Source: UBA2253 sp964646985
GTDB taxonomy: Bacteria > Bacillota_I > Bacilli_A > ML615J-28 > CAG-698
DNA: 8,243 bases
Direction: 5' to 3'
Assembly (NCBI GenBank): GCA_964646985.1
Contig: CAZYFI010000061.1
Location: 1-8,243 of the forward strand
The notes under the pieces were generated by a model. The model ran no database searches and was not told the origin of the DNA. It was given only the letters and a program-made list of their open reading frames with translations. Position numbers and translations under genes: made by a program. Position 1 is the stretch's first letter. Each line of letters starts with the position of its first letter. This document shows, in pieces, positions 7,506 to 8,243 of this stretch.

Positions 7506-7882
7506 TATTTTGCCAATTTTTGATAACTAGCTGCATCAAGCAAGTTATCAACCTCACTCATATCGCTTAGTTCCACTTTAATAATCCAACTTGAATATGG
7601 ATCTTGGTTAATCAATTCAGGATCATCGACAACTTCATCATTAATGGCAACAATGGTTCCACTTAATGGGGCCAATAAATCAGATGCAGCTTTGACGCTT
7701 TCAACTGCTCCAAATTCTTCAAATTGAGAAACCGAATCACCCATTTCTCCACCTTCTACAAACACGATTGAACCCAAACTATGTTGAGCATAATCAGTAA
7801 TGCCAAAATAAGCAAAATTCCCTTCTATTTTTGCCCATTCATGACTTTTCGCATACCTTAAATTTTCTAATACTTTACTCAT
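7505..7882 (-). CDS. gcvH: Glycine cleavage system H protein (lipoyl carrier)
   Basis: Small lipoylated shuttle protein of the glycine cleavage complex. Its lipoyl arm takes the aminomethyl group from the P protein, presents it to the T protein, and is reoxidised by the L protein. The 125-residue length is normal. The lipoylation motif ESVKAASD places the modified lysine at Lys64, in a lipoyl fold with the typical opening YAKSHEWAKIEG and the later NDEVVDDPELINQDPYSSW. The ATG at 7882 has a strong AGGAGG site, which overlaps the gcvT stop codon, so gcvT and gcvH are only 11 nt apart. The attached lipoate must come from a ligase or LipA/LipM-type route encoded elsewhere, as none is in the window. 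Confidence 0.97.
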   Translation of the reverse strand: MSKVLENLRYAKSHEWAKIEGNFAYFGITDYAQHSLGSIVFVEGGEMGDSVSQFEEFGAVESVKAASDLLAPLSGTIVAINDEVVDDPELINQDPYSSWIIKVELSDMSEVDNLLDAASYQKLAK

Positions 7883-7884
7883 AT

Positions 7885-7895
7885 TCTTTCCTCCT
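7885..7895 (-). promoter_or_regulatory. Strong ribosome binding site of gcvH overlapping the gcvT stop
   Basis: The minus strand reads TAGGAGGAAAG followed by AAT and ATG at 7882. AGGAGG is a full consensus Shine-Dalgarno site and shares bases with the TAG of gcvT. It is by far the best site in the operon, in keeping with the need for more H protein than enzyme subunits. Confidence 0.8.
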
Positions 7896-8243
7896 ATCGA
7901 ACATATTTTTTATCTAATAATCGTTTGTTTCTTACTTTCGCTTTCACAAGATTTTTTCTAACTCGAATTGATACTTCAGTTCCTAAACTAGCAAATTCAC
8001 TCTTTATTAAAGCAAAGGCATACGACTTCGTTGTGTTGGGAATCATATATCCAGTGGTCACATGACCAATCACCTGGCCCCCTACTTCTACTTCATAACC
8101 ATTACGGGCAATTCCGCGATCAATCAGTTCTAAAGCAACCACTTTACGTTTCAAACCTGTTTTCAAAGCTTCGACCAAAACGTCGCTTAATTCGCATATG
8201 ACAACCCCTATCTGAAAAAAAGGGAGTTGGTGCTAACATTAAA
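7894..8243 (-). CDS. gcvT: Aminomethyltransferase (glycine cleavage T protein), C-terminal part; frame apparently broken near right edge
   Basis: T protein moves the methylene carbon from aminomethyl-GcvH to tetrahydrofolate, making 5,10-methylene-tetrahydrofolate and releasing ammonia. Only the C-terminal beta-barrel end is present: GLKRKVVALELIDRGIARNGYEV, HVTTGYMIPNT, KAKV and a basic tail, lining up with the ends of GcvT such as the Bacillus protein. Most of the gene, with the folate-binding domain, lies right of the window. The frame is open only from 8232 down. Upstream in the same frame are TAG (8233-8235) and TAA (8239-8241), and the only start-like codon, TTG at 8178, lies in the middle of conserved sequence and is not credible. 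Leaving out 23 nt (8188-8210) joins FNVSTNSLFFR to SDVLVEALKTG in frame. This resembles the family stretch with FFGKSVL before the KRK motif. So the gene is either disrupted here or the sequence has an error. The gcvT identity is secure; the break is less certain. Confidence 0.85.
8188..8210 (-). other. Putative 23-nt insertion interrupting gcvT
   Basis: On the minus strand, the segment from TAG to TTA separates an AGA codon from an AGC codon. Before it, the frame entering from the window edge encodes FNVSTNSLFFR and meets TAG at once; after it, a different frame encodes SDVLVEALKTGLKRK. Removing exactly 23 nt fuses them in one frame, with FFRSDVL where related proteins have FFGKSVL. Its GGGGTTG can also pair, with one bulged base, with CAACTCCC just upstream, so the junction may fold into a small hairpin. 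The exact edges may shift by a base or two. Confidence 0.5.

Noticed and set aside
7894..8178. A free-standing 94-residue protein starting at TTG 8178.
   Set aside because: It matches the very C-terminus of GcvT; the TTG sits in the middle of the conserved stretch and has no ribosome binding site.
8213..8243. A single extra T in the run of seven T (minus strand) as the cause of the gcvT frame break.
   Set aside because: Dropping one T opens a frame to the edge, but it reads LMLAPTPFFQIGVVICEL, which fits GcvT less well than the 23-nt insertion model. It is not ruled out.
7883..8243. A glycine riboswitch controlling the gcv operon.
   Set aside because: Such riboswitches lie before the first gene, which would be right of the window; nothing of that kind is visible here.
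1..8243. Mycoplasma-type genetic code (TGA as tryptophan).
   Set aside because: Conserved tryptophans in leuS and elsewhere are TGG, and TGA is the natural stop of gcvPB at the expected length.

Overview
The window comes from a low-GC, AT-rich bacterium of the Firmicutes/Mollicutes kind, read entirely from the minus strand. This rests on the base composition, Shine-Dalgarno sites of the AAGGAG type, a split glycine decarboxylase (separate GcvPA and GcvPB) and a DUF1189-like membrane protein. Tryptophan is encoded by TGG and TGA ends gcvPB, so the standard bacterial code is used and not the mycoplasma code. The lineage cannot be fixed further from sequence alone; an early-branching Bacilli/Erysipelotrichia/Acholeplasma-like group is my guess.

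Layout, in the direction of transcription (right to left): the 3' end of gcvT (cut by the right edge), gcvH, gcvPA, gcvPB and lpdA form one tight operon. Junctions are 11 nt, a TAATG overlap, an 11-nt overlap and an ATGA overlap. The operon ends in a rho-independent terminator whose stem contains the lpdA stop codon. Next come ftcD (glutamate formiminotransferase) with its own extended -10 promoter, then a DUF1189-type membrane protein gene with a very good promoter, and leuS (leucyl-tRNA synthetase), which starts 3 nt after the membrane-protein gene and runs off the left edge at codon 504. There is no gap over 300 bases without a gene.

Together gcvT, gcvH, gcvPA, gcvPB and lpdA encode all four proteins (T, H, P, L) of the glycine cleavage system. 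It converts glycine, tetrahydrofolate and NAD+ to CO2, ammonia, 5,10-methylene-tetrahydrofolate and NADH. ftcD is also a folate one-carbon enzyme, so the right two thirds of the window is a one-carbon/folate neighbourhood. The left part is an unrelated unit for a membrane protein and translation.

The most unusual observation is in gcvT. The reading frame is closed near the right edge by what looks like a 23-nt insertion (8188-8210). Leaving it out joins two GcvT-like segments in frame. It could be a real disruption, a bypassed segment or an assembly artefact. Otherwise the window looks like ordinary housekeeping metabolism; I see no CRISPR array, mobile element, tRNA or rRNA, and no clear novel system.
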